Positions 1 to 6,971 of a DNA stretch of 64,000 bases are shown one piece after another. Numbering within the stretch: the first letter of the stretch is position 1; every line of letters begins with the position of its first letter. Made by a program: the position numbers and the translations under genes. The stretch comes from Lentzea aerocolonigenes (GTDB lineage Bacteria > Actinomycetota > Actinomycetes > Mycobacteriales > Pseudonocardiaceae). The stretch covers positions 248,001 to 312,000 of the forward strand of contig NZ_BBOJ01000011.1 in the NCBI RefSeq assembly GCF_000974445.1, given 5' to 3'. The notes under the pieces were generated by a model. It ran no database searches. It was not told where the DNA came from and saw only the letters and a list, made by a program, of their open reading frames with translations.

Positions 1-353
1 ACTTCGCGCTGCGCCAGGCGTTCTTCCGCGACAGCGTCGACGTCAGCATCCGGGCCGGTCTGCACGAAGCGCTGGTGATCGCGAGCGGGCTCAACGCCGA
101 CGTGGTCCCGGCGGACGTCGAGGACGCCTGGCTGAGCACGAACCCGCGCGCGGACGTCGCCGAGGACTTCCGGACGAGTGCCGGTCTTCCCATCCAGGGA
201 AGTCCGCAGATCTTCTGGCCGGACGGGTCGACGACGCACAACCCCGGGATGACGGACCACCGGTGGCACGGCGGGCTCGTCCACATCGGACACACCGAAC
301 CCGGTGAGGCCGAACGGCTGCTGCTGGCCAGGACCGCCGGGAGCCGGGAGTGA
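1..353 (+). CDS. DsbA-family thioredoxin-fold oxidoreductase (5' end cut by window edge)
   Basis: The reading frame is open from base 3, so the N-terminus, with any CxxC active site, lies outside the window. The visible 116 residues are the all-helical insertion followed by the C-terminal thioredoxin half. The segment GLPIQGSPQIFWPDG carries the cis-proline loop (SP) and the strand typical of DSBA-like and 2-hydroxychromene-2-carboxylate isomerase/FrnE proteins. The TGA stop overlaps the GTG start of the next gene (GTGA at 350-353), so it is the promoter-proximal member of the operon that runs to 2714. Without the N-terminus I cannot separate a disulfide oxidoreductase from a glutathione-dependent isomerase. 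Confidence 0.75.
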   Translation, partial: FALRQAFFRDSVDVSIRAGLHEALVIASGLNADVVPADVEDAWLSTNPRADVAEDFRTSAGLPIQGSPQIFWPDGSTTHNPGMTDHRWHGGLVHIGHTEPGEAERLLLARTAGSRE

Positions 354-667
354 TCGTCGAAGAGCGCAACTACCTCCTCGTCCCAGGAGGAGCAGGCCGG
401 TACCTCGACGCGTGGTACCGGCTGGGCCGCGGTCCGCAGGTGGCGCACCTCGGTGAACCGCTCGGTGTCTACACGGTCGAGGTCGGCGACCTGAACACCC
501 TGGTCTACCTCTGGAGTTTCACCGACCAGGCCGACCGCGCGAACCGACGGGCCGGACTCGCCGCCGACGCCGGCTTCGCCGTCTTCCGCGGTGAGGTCCG
601 CTCCCTCCTCGTCTCCCAGACGAACCGTGTTCTCGTCCCGGCCGAGCCCCCGGAAGGCAGCACATGA
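350..667 (+). CDS. NIPSNAP-family protein
   Basis: This is a 105-residue single-domain protein with the NIPSNAP pattern: an N-terminal strand ending in RNYLL, a helix with YLDAWYRLG, then LGEPLGVYTVEVG and LNTLVYLWSF, and a C-terminal strand ending in LVP. The family forms dimeric alpha/beta barrels of the ABM type. It is common in actinobacterial biosynthetic and catabolic operons, mostly without known chemistry. The GTG start lies inside the previous stop codon, and its own stop overlaps the ATG of the next gene (ATGA, 664-667), so translation is coupled on both sides. The exact role is unknown. Confidence 0.75.
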   Translation: MIVEERNYLLVPGGAGRYLDAWYRLGRGPQVAHLGEPLGVYTVEVGDLNTLVYLWSFTDQADRANRRAGLAADAGFAVFRGEVRSLLVSQTNRVLVPAEPPEGST

Positions 668-1056
668 CCAGCAGCCGAGCTCAACGCTATCTCGACGACA
701 TGGTCGCGAAGCGCGGCTACGTGCTCGACTACCACAAAGTCATGGCGGCCAACGACTTCCCCGTGTTGCAGGCCGCCGACAACCTCGTGGAGGCGGCCTA
801 CCTGTCGCAACGCCTGCTGGACCGCAGGACCAAGGAACTCCTGTTCGTCCTGAGCCTCACGGTCCTGCGGGCGGACAAGGCGCACATCCAGAGCCACATC
901 AGGGTCGCGCTCGGACTGGGCGTCGAACCTCAGGAAATCCTCGAGGCGATCGAGATCGCTCTCCCGGAAGCCGGCGTCGTCGCCTTCCAGCACGGCTTCG
1001 ACGCCTGGCGGGAAGTGGTGGGTGCCGAGGCGCTCGAACCGTCCAGGCCGGCGTGA
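664..1056 (+). CDS. Carboxymuconolactone decarboxylase (CMD)-fold protein lacking the CxxC pair
   Basis: The protein has 130 residues. The stretch LLDRRTKELLFVLSLTVLRA, followed by a helix with SHIRVALGLGVEPQEILEAI, is the CMD/AhpD core helix pair. In redox-active AhpD-like members a CxxC precedes the conserved His, but here the equivalent stretch reads ADKAHIQSH and there is no cysteine in the whole protein. A peroxidase or disulfide role is therefore unlikely. It may act as a decarboxylase- or lactonase-like enzyme or as a structural partner. The start overlaps the NIPSNAP stop. A 48-bp gap separates it from the next gene, which has its own ribosome binding site. Confidence 0.75.
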   Translation: MTSSRAQRYLDDMVAKRGYVLDYHKVMAANDFPVLQAADNLVEAAYLSQRLLDRRTKELLFVLSLTVLRADKAHIQSHIRVALGLGVEPQEILEAIEIALPEAGVVAFQHGFDAWREVVGAEALEPSRPA

Positions 1057-1104
1057 CGACAGCGGTCAAGCGTTCACAAACCAGTGCAGCCAAAGGAGAC
1101 CCGC

Positions 1105-1419
1105 ATGCCGCAGTGTGTCGAGTTCGTCAGGTTCCGTGTCAAGGAAGGACACCTGGACGACTTCCTCGCGCGCCGGGCCGCAGCCGTCCCGGCGGTCCGC
1201 AGGGCGCACCCCGACCTCGTCGGCGCGCCGGTGCTGGCCGAGCACGCGGACGGTTCGTGGACCGATGTCTGGATCTACCGGACCGCCGAGGCCGCGGAGC
1301 GTGCCAACGCGGGAGCGGGGGACATCCCGGAGTTCCTCGCGATGGCCGACCTGCTGGAGGACGTGCAGATCGAAGCAGCCGGCATGCCGGACGCCGTTTC
1401 CGAGCCCGAAGGAGAGTGA
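1105..1419 (+). CDS. Small dimeric alpha/beta-barrel (ABM-like) protein
   Basis: The start is ATG 1105, preceded by AAAGGAG at 1092-1098 with 6-nt spacing. An in-frame GTG at 1084 lies upstream of this site and was not used. The 104 residues show one ferredoxin-like repeat: the strand CVEFVRFRVKEG, the helix DDFLARRAAAVPAVRRAHP, the strand TDVWIYRTAEAAERA, and the helix around FLAMADLLEDV. This suits an antibiotic biosynthesis monooxygenase-like or EthD-like fold. With the NIPSNAP protein it gives the operon two barrel proteins next to a flavoenzyme, a combination often seen in oxidative tailoring of aromatic compounds. The catalytic role is unproven. Confidence 0.65.
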   Translation: MPQCVEFVRFRVKEGHLDDFLARRAAAVPAVRRAHPDLVGAPVLAEHADGSWTDVWIYRTAEAAERANAGAGDIPEFLAMADLLEDVQIEAAGMPDAVSEPEGE

Positions 1420-1421
1420 CC

Positions 1422-2714
1422 GTGGAACACGACGTGGACGTCGTCGTTGTGGGTGCAGGGTTCGCCGGGCTCACCGTTGCCAGGGAACTCGGGTGGATGG
1501 GCGCGCGAGTGGTCGTGCTCGAGGGTCGCGACCGGATCGGCGGCCGCACGTGGACCGACACCCGGATGGGCGAGCCGCTCGAGATGGGCGGCGGGTGGAT
1601 CCACTGGATGCAGGGCCACGTGTGGTCGGAGGTGACGCGCTACCAGGTGCCCATCGCCGAAACGCCGTGGCCGGACACCGCGCACTGGCTGGTCGGAGGC
1701 ACCCGCCGCAGCGGCACCGCGTCGGAGTTGCTCGAGCGGATGAACGACGGCATGCGTCGCTCCATCGAGGACTGCATGGAGGTGTTCAAGCGTCCGTACG
1801 AGCCGATCTCCGGCGACAGCTGGAGAGATCTCGACCGGCTGTCCGTCGCCGATCGGCTCGCGGAGCTCGATCTCGACGACGAGGCTTCCGCGCTGTGCGA
1901 CGCGATGTGGAGCCAGAACTTCAACGCGCCCGCCGCCACCGGAGCGCTCACACAGGCGTTGCGGTGGGGTGCGGTCAGCAACGGTGACTGGCAGCTGATG
2001 CTCGACATCTGCTCGCACTGGAAGTTCCGCGACGGCACCGTGTCTCTCGCGAAGGCCATCGAGTCCGACGTCGCCGGCGACATCCAGCTCGGCGTCCAGG
2101 TGGCACGGATCGACGAGCGCGCCGACGGCGTTGTCGTGACGACCTCCGACGGGCGGGAGATCGCGGCCAGGGCCTGCGTGGTCACGGCACCCATCGGCGT
2201 CCTCGGGAGCATCGAGTTCACCACCGCTCTTCCGCTTCGAGCCCAGCAGGTCGTCGCCGACGGGCAGAGTTCGCAGGGGTTCAAGCTGTGGGTCCGCGGG
2301 AGGGGAGCCGACGGGCCGTTCATCGCGATGGCCCCGAGCGACGAGCCTCTCGCGCTCATCCAGTGGGAACACGCGTTCGGCGACGACGAGTTCACCGCGT
2401 TCTCCTTCGGTACCGATGCCCGCAAGTTCCCGGTCACCGACCTCGAAACGGTCAACCAGTACGTGCGCCGGCTGGTGCCCGGCGTCGAGATCACGGACTT
2501 CGCCAGCCACGACTGGGTCGGCGACCCGTACGCCCGGCAGACGTGGGCGATGCTGCGCCCGAACCAGCTCGAAGGTGTCCAGGCGCTCGCGTCGATGCCC
2601 GGCCGCGTGATTTTCGCGGGTGCCGACTACGCCCACGGTTGGTGCAGTTTCATCGACGGGGCGATCGAAAGTGCGATGCGTGCGGCGAGGAGGTTGCGCG
2701 AGCGCGTTCTCTGA
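1422..2714 (+). CDS. Flavin monoamine oxidase family FAD-dependent oxidoreductase
   Basis: The protein has 430 residues. An N-terminal Rossmann motif VVVGAGFAGL is followed by the ADP-binding glutamate region and GGRTW, which the family uses to bind the flavin ribityl/phosphate. GGGWIHW is the flavin-proximal loop. The C-terminal block VIFAGADYAHGWCSFIDGAI is the second FAD-contact motif of the MAO/polyamine oxidase/LAAO superfamily. An amine, amino acid or related substrate is oxidised at FAD. Two GTG starts compete. GAAGGAG at 1408-1414 stands 7 nt before GTG 1422 but only 1 nt before GTG 1416, so 1422 is preferred. It is the last gene of the operon. Confidence 0.8.
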   Translation: MEHDVDVVVVGAGFAGLTVARELGWMGARVVVLEGRDRIGGRTWTDTRMGEPLEMGGGWIHWMQGHVWSEVTRYQVPIAETPWPDTAHWLVGGTRRSGTASELLERMNDGMRRSIEDCMEVFKRPYEPISGDSWRDLDRLSVADRLAELDLDDEASALCDAMWSQNFNAPAATGALTQALRWGAVSNGDWQLMLDICSHWKFRDGTVSLAKAIESDVAGDIQLGVQVARIDERADGVVVTTSDGREIAARACVVTAPIGVLGSIEFTTALPLRAQQVVADGQSSQGFKLWVRGRGADGPFIAMAPSDEPLALIQWEHAFGDDEFTAFSFGTDARKFPVTDLETVNQYVRRLVPGVEITDFASHDWVGDPYARQTWAMLRPNQLEGVQALASMPGRVIFAGADYAHGWCSFIDGAIESAMRAARRLRERVL

Positions 2715-2736
2715 TCTGTTCGGAAACATCGGCCTG

Positions 2737-2780
2737 AACGCTGGTTGGCGTGTCGCGGGTGCGGCACGCCAACCAGCGTT
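2737..2780 (+). terminator. Strong intrinsic terminator after the amine-oxidase operon
   Basis: There is a perfect 16-bp inverted repeat, arms 2737-2752 and 2765-2780, with a 12-nt loop, starting 22 nt after the oxidase stop. The arms are followed by a short T-rich stretch. It separates the first operon from the APC permease gene. Confidence 0.85.
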
Positions 2781-2920
2781 TGCTGTTTACGTGATCGTTC
2801 GAATCGTGCCTCAACCCGCCATTGACATGGGGTGATGCCCGGACGCATGCTGTACGCAACTCGTACTTCATGTTCGATTATCGTTCATCGGTTATCTGCG
2901 AATCAGCAGGGAGTTGCCGC

Positions 2921-4366
2921 ATGACCGTTCCCACGCATCGTCTTCCCCGAGTCCTGTCCTGGAAGTCCGGCGCCTTTCTGGGATTGACGACAATTCTGGG
3001 CGTCTTCACCACTGTCGGTTTCATGATCGGATTGGTCGGCGCGTGGAGCGTGATCGCGATCTGGGCCGTTTCGATGGTGGTCGCGACAGCTCAGGCGTTC
3101 CTCTTCGCCGAGATGGCGACGATGTTCCCGGACACCGCCGGCGGTGTCGCCGCTTACGCCAACGAAGGGTTCCGTCGCTACACGGTCTTCGTCGGCCCGA
3201 TCGTGTCGTGGGGCTACTGGCTCGCGTACTCCCTGGTGCAGGCGGCGGTGGCGCTGATCTTCGGTCAGGTGGTCCAGGCGCAGTGGTTCCCCGAGCAGAC
3301 GTGGGGGATCGACGTGCTGGGAGTCCACATCGGACTGGCGCACGTCCTGGCGGCGGCGGCGTTGGTGAGCGTCTTCCTGCTCAACATCTTCGGCATCCGT
3401 CCCGCCGCACGGGTCACCTCGCTGGGCGTGATCATCTTCACGGTCTTCGTCTCGGTGATGGTCGTTCTGCCGTTCATCGAAGGCAAGTGGTCGGGCGCCG
3501 AGCTGACGTGGCGGCTCGACGATCCCAAGCTCGCCCTCGTGCTGTTGTACCTCGCGGGCTGGACGACCTACGCGGTGGAGGGACCGTCGCTGTTCGCGCC
3601 CGAGTACCGCAGCCCTGGCACGGACACGCCCAAGGCGATCCGGGTGTGCGCGATGCTCATGATCGGCGTGTTCACCATCGTCCCGTTCGTCGTCTCCGGG
3701 ACGATCGGCGAGAAGACGATCGGCGACAACCCGAACGGGTACGCCGTCGACGTCATGAACCTGCTGTGGCCCGGCAGCTCCCCACTGGTCGTCGCGGTCG
3801 TCGCGATCGGACTGTGGGTCACCCTGGTCGGCACCAGCGCGCAGGCCGGGCGGGCACTGCTCGGAATCTCACGGAGCGACCTGACCGTGAAGCAGCTGTC
3901 CGCACTGAACAGGTACGGCATGCCCGGCAGGGCTCTGGGCGTCGACCTCGCCGTCAACGTGCTCATCCTGTTCCTCGTCGGGAACACCGTCGCGATCGTC
4001 GCGGCGAGCAACCTCGGCTACTTCATCTGCTGCGGCCTGGCGTGCTGGGCGTACGTGCTGCTGCGCCGTGACCGGCCGGACTGGCCCCGCCCGTACCGCC
4101 TGTCCCGCAAGTGGGGCGTGGTCGCGATAGCGCTGGGCGTCTTCGACCTGGTCGTCGCCGCGGTCGGCGTCACCAACCCGGAACTGGCGGGCCGCGGCGG
4201 CTTCAAGGAGACCCTCATCGCGCTGGCGTTGCTGTTCGTGTGCATCCCGCTCTTCCTGCTGCGGCGGCTGTGGCAGGACCGCGACCAGACCTTCGCCTGG
4301 CGAGAGGGCACTCCGGCGCTGCCGTCCAGTCCGGTGAAAGCGGCGGCCGGCGAATCGGATCAGTGA
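2921..4366 (+). CDS. APC-superfamily amino acid/amine permease
   Basis: The protein has 481 residues and about 12 predicted membrane helices. It opens with LSWKSGAFLGLTTILGVFTTVGF, the first APC helix with its small-residue substrate loop, and continues with FAEMATMFPDTAGGVAAYANEGF, the conserved second to third helix region. The start is ATG 2921 with AGGGAG at 2908-2913. The frame is open further upstream, but no upstream start has a comparable ribosome binding site. It is preceded by a terminator, so it has its own promoter in 2781-2907. Because it follows an amine oxidase gene, an amine or amino acid is a reasonable substrate guess, but the two are not co-transcribed. Confidence 0.85.
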   Translation: MTVPTHRLPRVLSWKSGAFLGLTTILGVFTTVGFMIGLVGAWSVIAIWAVSMVVATAQAFLFAEMATMFPDTAGGVAAYANEGFRRYTVFVGPIVSWGYWLAYSLVQAAVALIFGQVVQAQWFPEQTWGIDVLGVHIGLAHVLAAAALVSVFLLNIFGIRPAARVTSLGVIIFTVFVSVMVVLPFIEGKWSGAELTWRLDDPKLALVLLYLAGWTTYAVEGPSLFAPEYRSPGTDTPKAIRVCAMLMIGVFTIVPFVVSGTIGEKTIGDNPNGYAVDVMNLLWPGSSPLVVAVVAIGLWVTLVGTSAQAGRALLGISRSDLTVKQLSALNRYGMPGRALGVDLAVNVLILFLVGNTVAIVAASNLGYFICCGLACWAYVLLRRDRPDWPRPYRLSRKWGVVAIALGVFDLVVAAVGVTNPELAGRGGFKETLIALALLFVCIPLFLLRRLWQDRDQTFAWREGTPALPSSPVKAAAGESDQ

Positions 4367-4548
4367 GAAGCGGAAGAAAGGCGTTCAGCGTCGGGGCAGT
4401 CCGGTGCGGTTGGCCGCACCAGCGGGCCGCCGCGCCGGACGACCGCGAGCGCACCCGGGGCGGTCAGGGCCCGTTCAGGCGACGACGTGCGGCACGACGT
4501 CATCCCGCCCGGCTTTCTGCTCGCCGCGCGCGCCGTAGGCTGGTCGTC

Positions 4549-4944
4549 GTGACCACGACGTCCTCCGCCGCGACGATGAAGATCGGGGAACTGGCCCGGC
4601 TGACCGGGGTCAGCGCTCGTTCGTTGCGGTACTACGAGCAGCAGGGGCTGATGCACAGCACGCGTTCCGTCGGCGGGCAGCGGCACTACGCGGCGACGGA
4701 GGTCGAACGGGTCGAGATCATCCGGCGGTTGTTCGACGCGGGGCTGAGCAGCAAGGTGATCGCCCGGTTGCTGCCGTGCGTGGACAGCGACGCCGAGGAC
4801 GTCGCGGAAGACGCTTTCACCACGATGCACCAGGAGCGCGAGCGGCTGACCGCCGACATCACCCGGCTCGTCGAGGCCAGGGCCGTCCTCGACGAGCTGA
4901 TCGAGATCAACACCCGGCACCGGGCCAGGATCGGTGCCGGGTGA
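4549..4944 (+). CDS. MerR-family transcriptional regulator
   Basis: The protein has 131 residues. The N-terminal winged helix is characteristic: MKIGELARLTGVSARSLRYY, then the wing QQGLM and GGQRHY. A dimerisation helix follows with a heptad-like pattern (QERERLTADITRLVEA). There is no cysteine cluster of the metal-sensing type apart from one Cys in LLPCVDS, so an organic or redox effector is more likely. GTG 4549 lies 7 nt after TAGGCT (4536-4541), the spacing of a leaderless actinobacterial gene. ATG 4576 is the alternative start. It is convergent, with a 6-nt gap, with the oxidoreductase it probably controls. Confidence 0.85.
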   Translation: MTTTSSAATMKIGELARLTGVSARSLRYYEQQGLMHSTRSVGGQRHYAATEVERVEIIRRLFDAGLSSKVIARLLPCVDSDAEDVAEDAFTTMHQERERLTADITRLVEARAVLDELIEINTRHRARIGAG

Positions 4945-4950
4945 TCGTGG

Positions 4951-5868
4951 TCAGAGGCTCAGGTCGATGACCACCTTGCCCGTGGCGTGCAAGGACTCCA
5001 CCAGCGCCAACGCCTCGTGCGCGCGTTCGAGCGGGTACGTCCGAGTGATGTGCGGGTCGAGCTTTCCGGAGACCATCAGCTCGGCGACGCGTTCGAGGCC
5101 TGCCCGGTCGAGGCGGCGCTGGACCATCACGCCGCCGAGCTCGGTCACGGACGGGTCCCCGACGGAGATGAGCTTCGCCGCCAGCGGGGCGATCTCGCGC
5201 AGCGACTCGCCGCCGACGTTGTCGACCGCGGCGTCGAAGCCGTCCGGGGCCTGTGCGCGGAGCCGGTCCGCGACGCCGCCGCCGGTGTAGTCCACGAAGG
5301 ACGCTCCGGTCGACGTGACGAGATCCCGCTTCGCCGCGCTCGCCGTACCCGTCACGACCAGGCCCCGGTCTCGGGCCAGCTGGGCCAGCGCGATGCCGAC
5401 GCCGCCTCCGATCCCGTTGACCAGCAACGAGGATCCGGCGGGCAGGTCGAGCTGGTCCAGCACGTCCAGCGCGGTGGTGCCGGCGACGGGGATCGTCGCC
5501 GCCCAGGTGTCCTGCAGCGCGTCCGGGATGCGGGCCGTGGCGGCGCCGAGCAGCAGCGTCGTTTCCGCGTACGTGCCCGCGCCGGTCAGAGCGAACCCGG
5601 TGACCCGGTCGCCGACGGACAGGCCCGTCACCTCCTCGCCGACCGCGAGCACGGTTCCGGCCGCTTCCAAGCCCAGGACCTGGGGGAAGGGCAGGTGGCC
5701 GTTCAACGCGGGGGCGTGTCCGGACCGCAGCTTGTGGTCCACCGGATTCACGCCCGCCGCCGTGACGCGGACGAGGACTTCGGCGGGACCGGGCACGGGA
5801 TTCGGCCGCTCGAAGAACTCCTGGACGTCGGCCTCACCGAAAGCCTTGTACCCCAACACTTTGCTCAT
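4951..5868 (-). CDS. Quinone-oxidoreductase-like NADP-dependent medium-chain reductase
   Basis: The protein has 305 residues. It has an N-terminal GroES-like domain (AEVLVRVTAAGVNPVDHKLRSG), then the nucleotide-binding domain with a glycine-rich turn at NGIGGGVG. Catalytic-zinc cysteines are absent, as in the quinone oxidoreductase/zeta-crystallin branch that reduces enones or quinones with NADPH. The start is ATG 5868 with an AGGAG site about 9 nt upstream. The pairing of such a reductase with a MerR gene and a TTGACA-containing palindrome in its promoter is a recurrent actinobacterial arrangement. It may detoxify electrophiles or act on a product of the neighbouring biosynthetic locus; the sequence does not decide. 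Confidence 0.8.
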   Translation of the reverse strand: MSKVLGYKAFGEADVQEFFERPNPVPGPAEVLVRVTAAGVNPVDHKLRSGHAPALNGHLPFPQVLGLEAAGTVLAVGEEVTGLSVGDRVTGFALTGAGTYAETTLLLGAATARIPDALQDTWAATIPVAGTTALDVLDQLDLPAGSSLLVNGIGGGVGIALAQLARDRGLVVTGTASAAKRDLVTSTGASFVDYTGGGVADRLRAQAPDGFDAAVDNVGGESLREIAPLAAKLISVGDPSVTELGGVMVQRRLDRAGLERVAELMVSGKLDPHITRTYPLERAHEALALVESLHATGKVVIDLSL

Positions 5869-5917
5869 CGCGAAAAGCTCCTGGAACGTCGAATCACGGA
5901 CGAACTCGACGCTATGT

Positions 5918-5935
5918 GTTGACACCGGTGTCAAC
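5918..5935 (-). promoter_or_regulatory. 18-bp perfect palindrome, probable MerR operator
   Basis: The sequence GTTGACACCGGTGTCAAC is a perfect inverted repeat and includes a TTGACA element read toward the oxidoreductase gene. It sits 50 nt before that start and runs over the chorismatase stop codon (5931-5933). A TAGCGT box lies 14 nt beyond the TTGACA, shorter than the usual 19-20 nt of MerR promoters, so the exact -10 is uncertain. The MerR gene at 4549 is the obvious candidate regulator. Confidence 0.6.
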
Positions 5936-6971
5936 TTCCACCCGATGTGACGCGGGCAACTCCGTGTCGACCCCGAACGCGCGTGATCTGTCCAGTCACT
6001 TCCGAGAGGACGATCCCCTCGATCTCGACGAGCAGATCGGAGCGGCAGAGGTCCACGTTGAGGAACGCGATGTCGGCGGCTGGGCTGAACGCCTTCGCGC
6101 AGATCTCCCGCACAGTCGGGAGATCCCGCTGGTGGCGGACGTACACCTTGATGTTGCGCAGGTCTTCGAGCCGCCTGCCGGGCCGCAGCCCGTGCCGGGC
6201 CAGGTTGTCCGCGCTCAGCAGGTGTTCGAGGTTGGCGAGCGTCTCGCGGCACTGCTCGGCGATCTGGCCGCGGTGCAGGGTCTCGTGCCCGACCACGCTG
6301 GCGGTGCCGGACACGTAGATGGACGCCCCGCTGCCCGCCGCGACGTGGGTGGCGCGGGCGAAGCTGGGGGAGGAGGGGCCGTAGCGCTGCGGGTAGCGGT
6401 AGGCGGGCACCTGGCGGCTGTTCTCGATGGTGACGCTGTGCGCGGAACGGCCGGCCAGCAGGCAGAAACCGATGCCGCCGCCGAGCGCCCCGACACCGGT
6501 GGCCGCGGGCAGTTGTTGGTCGGTGAACCCGAACTCGTGGAACGCCCGCGCCCGGCCCCGGCAGAAGTCGCGGTAGACCTCCAGGCCCTCGCTGTTCGTG
6601 CCGTTGATGTTCTCGACGAAGTTCCACATCCGGAAGATCCGCTGGTGGTCGAGCCTCCTGGTCAGGCAGAGGGCGGTCAGGTAGGTGGCCCGGACCGCCT
6701 CCGCGCAGTCGTCCGAGGAGTCGATTCTGGCCGCGCAGAAGAGGGTTTCACCGTCGTCGGCGTGCACCACGCCGTCGAGCGTGCCGCGCTCGATCGGCCG
6801 GTCGGTGTGCCAGACCTCGGTGAAGGCGTCCGCGGGGTCCGTCACCGCGTGCACGGTCAGCTCGGGGAAACCGCGGTCCAGGTGCGGGTTCCGGGAGCGG
6901 GGGCCGTAGACCACCGCGCCGAGCACGGCGGAGCTGGAGAAAGGTCCCGTCTGGAAGGAGGACCAGGTCAA
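5931..6971 (-). CDS. FkbO/Hyg5-family chorismatase, probably 3-hydroxybenzoate synthase
   Basis: The protein has 346 residues and the RidA-like double-repeat fold of chorismatases. Diagnostic blocks are RMWNFVENIN, the signature YVSGTASVVGHET and the C-terminal LCRSDLLVEIEG. The family converts chorismate with release of pyruvate. FkbO makes a dihydroxycyclohexadiene acid and Hyg5 makes 3-hydroxybenzoate. As I recall the published comparison, the Hyg5 type has a Gly and a Cys at two active-site positions 87 residues apart and a catalytic Glu 7 after the Cys. Here Gly222, Cys309 and Glu316 reproduce that spacing. The TTG start has a GGGAG site and shares TTGA with the halogenase stop, so the two are coupled. 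It would supply the PKS starter. Confidence 0.85.
   Translation of the reverse strand: MTWSSFQTGPFSSSAVLGAVVYGPRSRNPHLDRGFPELTVHAVTDPADAFTEVWHTDRPIERGTLDGVVHADDGETLFCAARIDSSDDCAEAVRATYLTALCLTRRLDHQRIFRMWNFVENINGTNSEGLEVYRDFCRGRARAFHEFGFTDQQLPAATGVGALGGGIGFCLLAGRSAHSVTIENSRQVPAYRYPQRYGPSSPSFARATHVAAGSGASIYVSGTASVVGHETLHRGQIAEQCRETLANLEHLLSADNLARHGLRPGRRLEDLRNIKVYVRHQRDLPTVREICAKAFSPAADIAFLNVDLCRSDLLVEIEGIVLSEVTGQITRVRGRHGVARVTSGGS

Noticed and set aside
1416-1421. GTG 1416 as start of the flavin amine oxidase
   Set aside because: It overlaps the previous stop nicely, but the Shine-Dalgarno ends 1 nt before it; GTG 1422 has the correct 7-nt spacing.
5918-5935. The palindrome as a transcription terminator of the chorismatase gene
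   Set aside because: It overlaps the stop codon and has no loop or T-run; it is a symmetrical operator-like site rather than a hairpin.
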